Part shown: positions 13,201-26,500 of the stretch, in pieces
Layout of the letters: each line of letters opens with the position of its first letter
Position numbering within the stretch: the stretch's first letter is position 1
NCBI GenBank assembly: GCA_963513935.1
Contig: OY740766.1
Coordinates: 3,130,001 to 3,194,000 of the forward strand
DNA length: 64,000 nt
DNA from: Aphrophora alni
Lineage: Eukaryota; Arthropoda; Insecta; Hemiptera; Aphrophoridae
Direction: 5' to 3'
The notes under the pieces: model-generated
What the model saw: only the letters and a program-made list of their open reading frames with translations
The model's database searches: none
What the model was told of the DNA's origin: nothing
Translations under genes and position numbers: made by a program

Positions 13201-16200
13201 TTTGCAAAAGTTTTAACTATTAAGTGTTTGAATATTTTTTTTTGTAAATTATTATTTTTATATTGTTAGTTTTTAGTGTTGTAAATAGTTTATTGTGTAA
13301 ATAGTGATTTTAGAGTTCAAAGTGTTTGATTTAGCTACTAAGTGTAGGCTATATTAATCACTGCAAGGAATGTGATTCTCAGTGAAGACAGGACTCTAAT
13401 TTTGGCATTTTTGGCATTCTACCTAATGAACTTATTGTAAATCATTTTTCTCTTTTTATATAAATTAAACACTTATAAATGATGTATTTTATGAATATCC
13501 GATTAATTTTTCCAATAAAATAATATTTATATTTTTTTCGATTTTTTTCCCAGATTAATTTTTTTTTTTTTAATGTACTTGTAGTGGTGGTAAAAGACTT
13601 TTTTTTACAGTTAAAATATGTAGGAGTTTATTGTTAAATATTTTTAAAAACACTTAAAAACAATAAAGGATTTAATATAAAAAATAGTCAACAACTAGTG
13701 TTGTTTAGTGTGTAAAGTTTAAAAAATAATAATAAAAATAAAAACAGAAAGTAGTAAAATTTACGAATGAGTAGTGATCACGTAACAATGAACTAAGAGT
13801 ATTAATCTAGGGTTAATAAGTCTCTTGCAAGCTTCGGAAAAACTCATCTTTGAAAAAACATATTTTACAGATCTCTTTTGCACAATTGGCAGATGAACAT
13901 ATAGCTCAGGTTGTGTAGGTATGCTCTATGACTATAAGTTCAGTCCTGGTTCAAGCTACAAAAGTATTTATTTCTCGAGTTATATCTTTATACTTAATAG
14001 GGACTGTTGGTTCTATTTTCCTGTTGATTTTAACTTCCATCGTTCCTTCCATTACTCTGACAAGGAATACTGAGGTGCCTGAATATGTGTAATTTCCAAT
14101 GCAGCTTTTGTAACTTTATCTGCTCCTTCTACTTTTCAATAGACTGTAGTAACATTAAGTACCTCCTCAGAACTCACCGTTTCTTATACACTTTAAGTAA
14201 CCATTGCTATACTTTAGTGTAACTTAATACTATTGAACATTTTATTTTTAATCTTTGCTACATGAAACAAAAATTATTAAATTGAATGTTTTGTTATAAT
14301 ACCTATGTGTGAAAATAATTCCTTAAATTTAATTATTAATTAAATTGTTGATGCAACATATTTTTTTTCTCATAGAATTTGGGAACGTCTCATAGAAATG
14401 ACAGTATGCCAACATAAAACAATTATCCTAACAACACATTACATTGAAGAAGCGAGGCAAGCTCATACTGTAAGTATTATTACAAACATTTCACCAAATT
14501 GACTACTGAGGATGACCACTTAATGAGTTGTTGAAACATTAACATGTCTTCATCAATGAATTATTGATTATGTATTTTTGACATGTTTTCCTAAGTATAC
14601 TTAAATCTTTTGTTTATTAATAATATTTGTTGGTTCTATTGTTTAACAAAAGACCAAACATTATTATTAAAACTTAAGAATAACTGTTTTTATTTTGTAG
14701 ATTTTTTAAAATAAAATATATATATTTTATTTTTTTAAATCTACAAAATAAAAACATATATATGGGATGGGGAAAAAAAACATTTTTATTTAATATGAAG
14801 ATTAATAGTTCTAACCAATTTAACAAGACACAAGTAAAAGAAAATTATGACTCTAAAGTAACTGTTAAACTTTGACTACTAACAATATAATCCTGAAAAA
14901 AACAAAGTTTTAAAATTATACTTAATGTATTCAAGCACGGAATCATGGGCGTCATCGCCGGGGGGACGGGTGGGACGCGTCCCCCCCAATATTTGAGATG
15001 TAAAAATATTTTTGCTAAAAACGAATGATTTACTTAAAACCTTAAAAGGTAAACATCGGGCTTTGTCTTTACTAGGGTTTTTAACATTACATTTCTGTTA
15101 CAAATGCATAAATAAAAGCATAAAAACGATGTTTTGAGAAGTTTAATTTTTAAAAATTTCCATACCCCAGACCCCCGGCATATGTCCCCCCCCCCCCAAT
15201 AATGAACTGGTGATGACACCCATGCACGGAATCATGTTGTGTTTAAACTTATTTCAATGACAATGTATGTATTTCCTCTTCTGTAATTAATTTCATGTTT
15301 AGTTAGTATTACTTAATACAATACTCGTGTAAACTATTTATGCTAAAGACCGTAGGTACTTGGTGGTATTCCAATTTAAATAAATTAAATCAACAATTTT
15401 TTAATGCTTTGTCAAGGACTTATACAAAAAAAGTCCATGTATTATAAAGAAATAAAACAAAAAAAAAAACAAAAAATTTGTTGTTTTAATTTATTCAATA
15501 CTCGTGTACTTAACAAAGCGAAAATCTGGGCACTTAAACACATTGTCTTTGAACGTTTTATTTTACACAGGAATTTTGGAATTTTGCCAACTAAGTGTAA
15601 CATGGAGTATAGCAGATAAATGCCCCCTCTCCAAACATTTATGTTCCAAAAATATTAAATTAAATTTTTTATAATCTCACCAATATTTTCAATCCAAGAG
15701 TATATCATGGATTATAATATTATTCATAAAGATAATAAAACACAATTTTTTTATTTTGTAATATCCACTTTTAATTAGTCTAGCCGACCAATGGTTTCAC
15801 CTGCTCGCATGCCTTAGCAGGCGAAACCATTGGTCGGCTAGACTAATTAAAAGTGGATATTACAAAATTAAAAAAATGTGTTTTATTATCTTTAAACATG
15901 GAATTCCACCAAGAACCATCGGTCTCAACAGTAATGAAAAAAATAATAATAATAATAATAATAAAAATTTTTTAAAATAAAATAAAATTTTTAAAAAAAT
16001 ATTATTCATGTTTATGAATTGTAATAAAATGTATTAGTTCTGTTGCAAATGTTAGATTGGACTCATGAGGGATGGCACATTATTAGCTGAACATCCACCG
16101 ATGCATCTCATGGCAATGAGGAACTGTTCGACTCTTGAACAAGCTTTTCTAGAATTAAGTCAAATACAAGAAACGACGAGAACATCAACAGAAGTAAGTC

Positions 16201-17456
16201 GTGTTTCATGTTATACTGAAATGTATTTTAAGCTAAACTCAGCCACCTTATATCACACATGTATATATTCCAGTTATCAAAGATGTTAGTATACGCCTTT
16301 GCCAGTCATAGTTATGGTATTCGATTATCACAAGCACTTCTGCTTGAAATATAGTTGCATAATTTCTCAAGGTTATGGTAAGTTCAACCCTTGTAGATTC
16401 AACCTCAGCTGCAGCTCTATTGGCATCTTATATAGCTCATAGCTATAATATACAGTAACTTCCCCATTCAGTATAACTTTTTGTTGAAAATAAAAATTAT
16501 TAATTTATGTCCTATGTTATATTATACATCTAAAAGAGGTTAATTACTAGTCTTTTGTAACAAATATTCATCTGATGTTTAAGTATTGTTGCCTCTTCAT
16601 TTAAAAAAAATTTGTTTTAGACTGATTAGTTTAAAGCTTTAATTATATTGTATAATGTTAATTATAATTGTATTTCATTATGATCTTGTTCTTCGGGGTT
16701 CGACCGCGTCAATATTGTCTGCACGTTGAGTACAGCCGACGTTTCGGGCACTTTACAGATGTCCATTCTCAAGGCTTAACAAATGTCAAGTGACATTTAT
16801 TAACACTTGACATTTATTAAATGTCTTGACATTTGTTAAGCCTTGAGAATGGACATCTGTAAAGTGCCCAAAACGTCGGCTGTACTCAACGTGCAGACAA
16901 TATTGACACGGTCGAACCCCAAAGAACAAGATCATAATGATGTTTGTGACCGTGGAAGTCTATCCTTCATAATTGTATTTGTTTAAAATAAAATATATAA
17001 ATCAACAGTTACATACTTGCTACACTGTAAGAGATTGAACATAATTATATGTGAAATTATACGAGGTGAGTGTGGGTGGAAAACATAAGTTTTCCTTGCC
17101 TGTAATATAAATAGGAAACATATAGGTGGACAATTTCTTTATATAAGTTTACATGCCTTGTTATTAGGGAATTTTTATAAGGAAAATGTGTTTACAACAG
17201 CTCTTATGGTTCTCCTACCTCTGCACACATTTTAAGTGATTTTTAAACCCTTTATATAAATCCATTTTTGATCAAACCTGTCCACACGTTCGTCAATACT
17301 AATTTCTTTGACAGTGTTTTATTGATTTTGTTAACAATTAATTCTTTGTGGCTTTTGGAATCCTAATTATACACATTATATACACATGGTGCCTAAACAA
17401 AGCCAAAACATGGTATTTTCAAAATTTGCATGCTCTGGCTCCTAAAACATTGAGTT

Positions 17457-17522
<66 letters not shown>

Positions 17523-20500
17523 AACTAAATACAATAGGACAACAAATTAGTGTACTTAAATATTTTGGTTATTATTAATACAGCACCTTCTCTACAAAAA
17601 GAAGACATCCGACAGAATAGAGCCCCTCACAATCAAGATACTTCAACAAATTGTGCTTAAATTTAATTACTGAGTTAAGTTGCTTTAGTAAAGGAGACAA
17701 CCTGTTGTAAAACCAGGCAACACAAGGGATTTCTTGTGTCTATGGATGTTGTAACAAGATTTAGATTAAATTCATTCCTTGACCTTGTATGGTAGTTGAA
17801 GATTTCTTTGCTAAAAAAAAGATTTAAATTTATTTAAAAAATAATAATAATAATAGTAAAATCGTTACGTTACTTTTAAATACATTGATTTACTTTTTAC
17901 TTTTAAATATATTGGAAAGCGAGGATTTGATTTTTTTTAATGCCTCTCTACATGCCTTAGGATTTAAAATAAACAACTGCATGGGCCAAGAAGCCAACAC
18001 AAACTTTACAAGTCAAAGTATCAAAGTATCTAAAGTATATTTTTTTAAGATAATAAAACACAATTTTTTTATTTTGTAATATCCACTTTTAATTAGTCTA
18101 GCCGACCAATGGTTTCGCCTGCTAAGGCATTGACGAGGCTGTATTACAGACTGAAGAAAAAAGAAAAAAAACAGAAACCTTAAAACTAGAGGGTGGGAGT
18201 TAGGATACAAGGAATGGAAGGTTGGGGAAATACCCGGCCTGGGCAATGAGCATAGGAACAATACATAATGGGAAAACCAGTTGATTGTTCTAATTACAAA
18301 TAACTTTTAAAGGTTTTACTAATGGAGAGTTATACAAATCTAACTGGTCATTTAAAACTAAATTATGATTACAGTATCTTATTCTTTTAATTTCTAAGCT
18401 TTCCAAAGCATTCAATTTCCTACCTTTATTATCAAAATGTAATATTTTAAAATCTACACTCGAATTAAAATCAGACACTTGATGTATTCTTAAATGATTT
18501 GAAAAACTGGAATCTTCATATCCTAATCGCCAAAAAAACAAAAATTAAAAAAAATTTGTTTTATTATCTTTAAACATGGATTTCCACCAAGAACCATCGG
18601 TCTCAACAGTAATAAAAAAAGTATATTTTTTTCTATGTCTGTGCAAGTATGTGTAATATGTTCGACTATTAATTTTAGTTTCATTTTCATAATAGTTTTG
18701 TTGTTTTTATGTTCCTCAGGTTGAAACATATCCGAATTTCAAAAACTACAATCCCCCACCAACTCTAGCAGACAAACACAAAATCTGGAATACTAACAGG
18801 TTCATGGCACAACTCTTGAAGAATTTTGTCTGGTTTTCAAGAAATGTACCGTGAGTTACTTTTTAAAGTCATTATAAGATTATTTTAAATAATTTGGACA
18901 ATTAACATATTTACATTGGTAGATTATAGATTAGTTATTTTTTTAAAGTTAATCCATTAAGGAATAGACATAAAGCTTCTTCACTCATACATAAAATAGG
19001 TTGCCAATTTTATTGTTAGGCTGTTTCCAAAAATAAGTTCATATTATATTGCTATTATTAATTTTAAACCAGCAACAACATACTGATATCTTTTACGGTT
19101 TCAATTTTATACATTGTGAGACATTAATTTCAAAATTTCAACTGAGAAGACTACATGCATGGCATGACTTTTACTGACATGGCTCAATTAGAGTATTCTA
19201 ACCATTCTTAAGATAGATTGATCTCTAGTCTATAGATTGATCTTAATTCCTCATTGTGATTCCTAATAAACACATTGTACTAACATTTTAACACACCACC
19301 TACATACAATTGTAAATCTTAAGCAAATGCTAAATGCATCACCATCTTTATTTTATTCATAAATCATTGGTTAAAAAGGGAAAATAAACTCATACTTTTT
19401 TATCTTGTGGCGCAAAAGCCTGTGAAAAAGTTAGGCGTACTAAATAGCTTCATAGTTGGGTGTTATGAGGTCACCACTAGTGGTGGGCATTAACGCTAAC
19501 AACGGTCAACGTCAATACCAGTTAACGTTGAGCGTGATTAACTGTTGAAAAAAACTGCTAATGTTAACCTGCCAGACAGAACAGAAGACCAAGCGTCTTC
19601 GTTTAGTGTGCACGTGTTCAGTGAGAAATACGTTAATTCGTTGATGAATAAACGTTGACGTTAAGTGATTCGCTTTAGTTGCTCAACTAAACTAACAGAC
19701 GACTGAGAGGCGTACGTGTAGCTGGGTGTGAACGCATCGAGTGGGCTGCTGGTGGTAACAAACAACCACTGATACATCACCTGCAAGCACTAAGCAGTTG
19801 ATCAACATTAGCAGTTAATGCACTTCTTCGTCAACAGCGTTGAGCGTTGACGATGGTCAACATTGACGGTTAGCTGTTACTCGTTAACGGACACAGCACT
19901 AGCCGTAATTCTCCGTTAACGGAGTAACCGTAATTCTAGTCTTTGGAACCAGATATAGAAAGTTGAATATCTCAAATTAAAACAAAACATCAATCAAATT
20001 TTGGAGAAACAAAAGTTTATGACTACATAATAAATGTATCCAAACCATTAAAAATTAAAATTATGATTTTCTAGTAAATTTTAAAGTACCAAAATAAATC
20101 ATACAGCAGTTATGGTAATATTTTTTTACTCGTGGTCTGACACATTACTTCTTGAATAATATTGTTTGGATTGATTTTCAGACAATTGATGATCTAAGAC
20201 AGTTCATAGTTCATTTTTACTTTTTACTTTTTGATCAATAACTTCAGAATCAGGCAAATTTTGTTACCAGCTACAAACTAATACTTTTTGTTTTCTTTGG
20301 TTTTGTATGTGGGTGAGTGATAAGGTTAGTATGTTTGATTTTACTTAACAATATACTATATGATAAAAACTTTAAGAAAACTCTTAATAAATTAAATAAT
20401 TGAAAACTAGATGTTTTGTAATATATTTTGAATTCAACTATATTTTGAATACTTTACAGATCAATGTTGTACCTTCTCTCTCTACCTGCTGTCATAGCTC

Positions 20501-23500
20501 TCGTCTGTCAACTTGTCTTTGCGTCTGTTCCAAAAAATTTAAACCTTGCCATTGTGTCTGATGAACTTATTGCTGGATTTCAAGATTGTCTTTCTGTACC
20601 AGACTACAACTGTACGCACTCCAGTCGACCATTTTCTTGTAGATTCATGGATTTTCTAGAAACATATGACATAAAAGTTGTAAGTTGAGAATACAACTTT
20701 TATTGTATTCATATTTTAAAATACTTTGTTTTGTTATTAATTTAAAGTTATATATGTGATCATATCAACATCTTCCAAGTCCTTGTGATTCATTTTGAGC
20801 ATGGTAACAATTTAAAAGTGCTGAAAAACAGCTGCCATAGAAATGGACATGATGCTATCTTTAAAATGGCTATTTGATGTAGTTTAGCTGCCAAATTCGA
20901 ATAATATACAAACTATAAATACCTGTGACTGATTTTGTGTTTAAAGTTATTTTGATATAAATATGGTTAAAGTTCTATTTCTTAGTGATGACCTCCATAT
21001 GTATTATCATAGATGGTAATTAGGGATATCAACGTATCATTCAATGAACTATAACAGGTCATTGAAAGATTTAAAGGTGAAAAAGTTTTTTTTAACAATT
21101 TAAATTACAGTTATTGATGAACAAACTGATAGACAGACACAGATGGTCAGACATCAAGTGTATATGTAAATCTATGGATATCATTCTTTATTGAAAAATT
21201 AATACAACAAGGTTAAGAATGTATTTATATAATATATGAGATATATTAACATATAAAATTTAATTTTAATTATTAATGCAAAAAGGTAAAGAATTTATTT
21301 ACATAATATATAAGATATATTAACACATATAAAATATAATTTATATATACAGTGTGTCCAACAAAGAAGTAAACATTTTTGATTTACATTTAATTGCTTA
21401 TACCTCAACCGATTTTTTTTAAAACTACATACTTTTTAATAAGGTTAGCAAAAATGTTGTATGAAAATTTCAAAACATTGGTTTATAGAAACACAATGGT
21501 GGCAACACAAAAACAGCCATTGAAATAAAATACCACTTTTTTTATGATTGGAAAACACTTTTATTGCTACAAATGTAATTTGATACAAACACAATTTTCT
21601 TTTAAAACAGCCTAAAAACTAATTACTTGTTTTTTTAACCCACCAAAATAAGATTTAAAAATGTATTTATTTGTTCAAAATGAAACCCATCCATAGCGAC
21701 ACATTATAGCAATGCCTAACAAATGATGTGTACACCCTTATAAAGTAATTATGTGGGCTCCAAAGAAGTTCCTCTTCGATAACACGCTTCAAATCCTCAT
21801 CATTGTTAAAACTATGGGTGTACAATTGCTCCTTTAAGTAGTCCCAACGCCCTTGAAGATTGTTATTTAATAATTATTTGACTGAATTTGCATAGTGGGA
21901 CAAAGCACCATATTGTTCAAAAATAGCTTGGTCCATTTCCGGAACCGTAGAATGGAGCAGTACTTGTTGATTTATAACTTCGATAGAATAAAACTCAAAC
22001 ACAAGATTTCACAAAAATTACATTTACTTAATAAAACCCATTTCAACGACAAAGTCGCCATCCTCAGTGATACAAGAGCTTCAATAACAGAACTAAACTA
22101 TAATTAACTTTAGTTTAACAGTTAGATATAGTTTAGTTATGTAGCTCATGTATCATTGAGGATGGTAAGTTTGTTGTTGAAACGTGTTTGAGTAAGTAAA
22201 CGTAATTTTTGTGAGATCTTGTTTTCGAGTTTTATTCTATCTAATATTATCTCACAAGTCAAGCTCAATATTTATTTATAGATTTAAACTTGTTTCATAC
22301 CTATTTCCAGTCCTGAAATGTCAAAAGACAGCATGCCATTAGCAGTCAAAGCTGCCCAGCCAGTAATATCTTTTGATTTAAGAAGTTTCTGATCAACAAC
22401 ATGAGGGTTTTAGGTCTTGTAATAATTAAAGATAGATCTATTTACAATATCATTGTGATAGAAAGTTGATTCGTCTAAGAAAACAATATGATTGTGGAAA
22501 TCAGGATCAGTCTCATGTAAGTCAATGATGCAGGAACAGAACTCCATTCTTTTGTCCAGATCATGTTCACGTAGGTTATCAACTAGCTGGTAAAATGTAA
22601 TTTTTTTTTCTTTACGATTCTCTACACTGAAGATTTGGGCACTCCAGTTTCAAGTGATTTTGGTTAACCTAGAGAATGGAGAAATGAAACACATACTAGT
22701 TCTTCTTTTCTGTTTTAAATAAAGAGATTGAGTTTACTTTTTCACTACTCTTCCCGTTTCCAACAACAAATCTTTCCACTTAATTATTGAATGAGTGGTT
22801 GGTGGATCAATACCTGGGAAGGCAGCCTGAAATTATCTAATTGAATCTACAATGACATTGCTCATGCATAACACTTTGCTCAACTGTAAAACCCATTTTG
22901 TAACTACAAAGGACAATAAAATTGTACTCAAAAGAATTAGACTATAAGTTTCTGTTTGAATGTAATTGTTGTTCAATTTGAATCGAACAGTTCTTCAACA
23001 ATTAAACCTAGAAGAGTAAAACCTATAAATGTATTGAGGCATTGAAGTTGTGTTTATGTGGTGCCGTCGTTTGGTTTCTATAAAACACTAGTGTGTTGAA
23101 ATTTTCACTCAACTTTTTTTTATACAAACATTGTTGTAGTCAAATGTAGTACTTGAAGCAATTATTAAGCTACATGTTTCGCTGCTAACGGCAGCATCAT
23201 CACTAGCTAAAGCACTTTATAATTGTACACTTATCAGCAACGTTTAAAACACTGTGAATATATGTCTTTCTCGTGAGATTCGTTACTTGTCATGAAAATA
23301 TAATTGTATAAAAAATTTTGGCTCAGTAAATTGGCAGCATGCTTACTCGTCAGATTAACTTTTCATATCGCTGTTTCAAGGATAACAACCACTATCTTAG
23401 TTCTTGCATTTTGTACTCAAGAAGGATTTGTCATTGTTAAACCGGTTTTTATTCACTTTGTAACATTTTGACAACCAAATTTTTCTCCAATTAATATTAA

Positions 23501-26500
23501 AATTATAATTTAACCTAACTTTGTAAATTTGTGTCATTATATACATAGCTAGAGTTCCATGATATAATGACAGCCAAAGAAGCTGTGCGTAAAGGGAAAG
23601 CTTGGGGTGTATTGCACTTCTCAGAGAATTACACTACATCTATAATGGACAGGCTTGAACTTGGTCGTCTTACACCAGACAAAGAAGTGAATAACAGTAA
23701 CGTTGAACTATGGATGGACATGTCAAGTAAGTTGCAATGTTTTGTGTTTTGTCGAAAACTCTTGATAACTCCAAACTTTAATATTTTATTTTAAATGGTT
23801 CTAACTACACTCAGCATTTAGGAAAACATTCAGAAAAGTTTTTTTTAAATAAAATAGTATGATCAATAGGTTAGGTTCATTAGGTTAGGTTAGGTTAGAT
23901 TAGGTTAGGTTAGGTTAGGTTAGGTTAGGTTATGTTAGGTTGGGTTAGGTTAGGTTTGGTTAGGTTAGGTTAGGTTAGGTTAGCTTAGCTTAGGTTAGGT
24001 TAGGTTTGGTTAGGTTAAGTTAGGTTAGGTTATACTAAGTTATACTGAGACGATTTTAACAATTTATTTTCTTTCTTCCATCCATGCCTCATGGTTAAGG
24101 AAAGATTTAAAACAGCGGGTACATGGTACAAAGATTCTTTTTTAATACTTATGAATATTTTAATATGTTTTCCCTTCTAATCAAATCTGAGTATTTTTTT
24201 TATGGATATGATATTAAAAACAAAAATTTACAATAAAAAATACATTGTTTGTTCCTCTCTATTACATAATTATATAAGTGTTTCATGATGAAATTACCCC
24301 CACAGTGTTAGACTATACAGAGTTATTAAAACAAGCGTGACAGCTGTTTTATTCAATAAGTAGAAAAGTCAAATTGATGAATGATTATAGTACATTTCAA
24401 ATATTGAGGAAAAGTAAACAGTTATTACAATTTATAACACTGAGCACCAACAAAGGGAATGTCCACCTTAGTCCTAGGGTATTCACTAGTAAGGTGAGGG
24501 ACAAGACTGCCTCCTTTGTATTTTTAATTAACTGAACAGTAAACAGAATGTCCTAACATCAGTTATAATTTCCTTAAGTGTAAGACCTCACCTTCCTACC
24601 CTGAAGGTTTGAATACATAAAGGATATATCTAAGATGTGATCAGAAAACTGAACGTCCACCATCTTCCAAACTTATATGAAAAAAATTAAGAATATAAAT
24701 GTTATTTTAACCCTTAAGGGTCATTTAAATATTTACTAGCTGACACTTTTAAGTTCAGCATTACTTTTAACTAATTTTTCAGTTATTATATTTTGTTCTA
24801 TTTTTACTTTCTCGCGTATACATATTATAAAAATCAATGTCAAGTTTTTACAGATGTTAAGATTTCAAGTGTTTTTTGAAATGTTGTCGGTCTGTCTGGC
24901 ATCTGTCACCTGTACGCTATAAAAGTGTGGAGTGATTTCAATAAAAAATTTAAGCATGTTTGATATATCTCGGGACTATTTTTTTAATAACTCAAAATTT
25001 GAGGGCTGTTTCCATAAGAAAAAATACACAATTACAATTTTCAGGAAATCGGTTCTATTAAAAAATGATGGTTCATCAGTAAAAAACCAAATATCTGCCA
25101 TGGAACTGTTATAAAAGATGACATTATATTAAAAAGACAACGGCTTATATAATAATTATTTAATTACCGGTATGACCTTTAATTTATTTACAAATTTCTT
25201 TATCATTGCCACTTACAGCTTAACAATATTATTCCATATTTCTCTTTCTAGTGTATTGGTTTTACGCTTATATTTAACAAGTTAATATAAATTTACAAAT
25301 TTCAATTTATGTTTTAAAAATGATGTGTTATTTAAAATACAATCAATTAACCCTCCGTCGGTTGCACATAAAAATTGTGTGTTTTATTAACCCTGATAAT
25401 GGACGAATAATGTCTGAAACGCGTGTTGTAAAATTAAGACTTTAATTTGAAAAAAATAAACTTCAAAAGAATTGCTGACAGTAAGTTGACATAATAATCT
25501 TTCTAACTTTCATTGTTATTAATATTTAGAAGAATAATATAAGTAATTGGTTATAGAACTAGTTCCGCATATGGTCTTTGTGTGGTAACGAGTTCATTTA
25601 ACATACACTAAAATAGTACAAAGAAAACAATAGAAAATATACACAAAGATACATTTTTTGTGCAACAATAATATTAAATTCTTTACAACAAACACAGTGA
25701 AATTAAAAAATACACACAAACAATTATATGTGTACCCTGTGTCTGTCTGTGTGTATAAATGCTTGAATGACAGTATATCTTTACATATTCCTGAAACTTT
25801 TTTTAGATATGTGGATAAGCACGATGTTAACATCACAAATGAGAAAAGCCATTTTGGATACATTTGGAAGCCTCTTGTCTGACTGTAACTACTCTCCCAG
25901 AGTCGCAGCTATCCCTGTCAAGGTAAACATTACAAATAATTACTCATTTTGTTTTACTCTTACATTAAAATCTTCTATTTCTTGGAAAGAAATATTAGTG
26001 TGACTATCTCCTCTCTGTATGAATTAATAAAAGAACATTTTTATACAATAAATTTACTTGAAAATGTATTTGTCGGTTGCTTGTACTGTTGATATGTTGT
26101 AAAGAATCTATTAAAAACACTGTATGTAACCGTCACCTAATTAGCAAATATCATTTATACTCCAAGAATTCTATTTTTAAATTTGTTGGATAATAATAGA
26201 TTTTTCATATTATTTTATAATCCAAATTATGCCAAACATTTGAATAAATTATACAACTATTTTCTAAAGTTCTAGTGGTCAAGATTCGTACACATTTTAC
26301 ACTTCCAGGTCAGGGGTCTAACCATAAAAGTTACAGCAAAATCTTATTTTTCCTAAGAAAATTTGTTAATAAGGAAAGCTGTGGCTAGAAATGAAATAAT
26401 AATTCGGTCTTGGCTGCAAAAACATTTAAATAAAGGTTTATATTACACAAATACCTAACAAGAGAATAGGCCTACTTTGATTTTAATGAAGATTGTAAGA

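Noticed and set aside
25340..25440. Possible piggyBac end (TTAACCCTCCGTCGG)
   Set aside because: No matching right end with TTAA found nearby.
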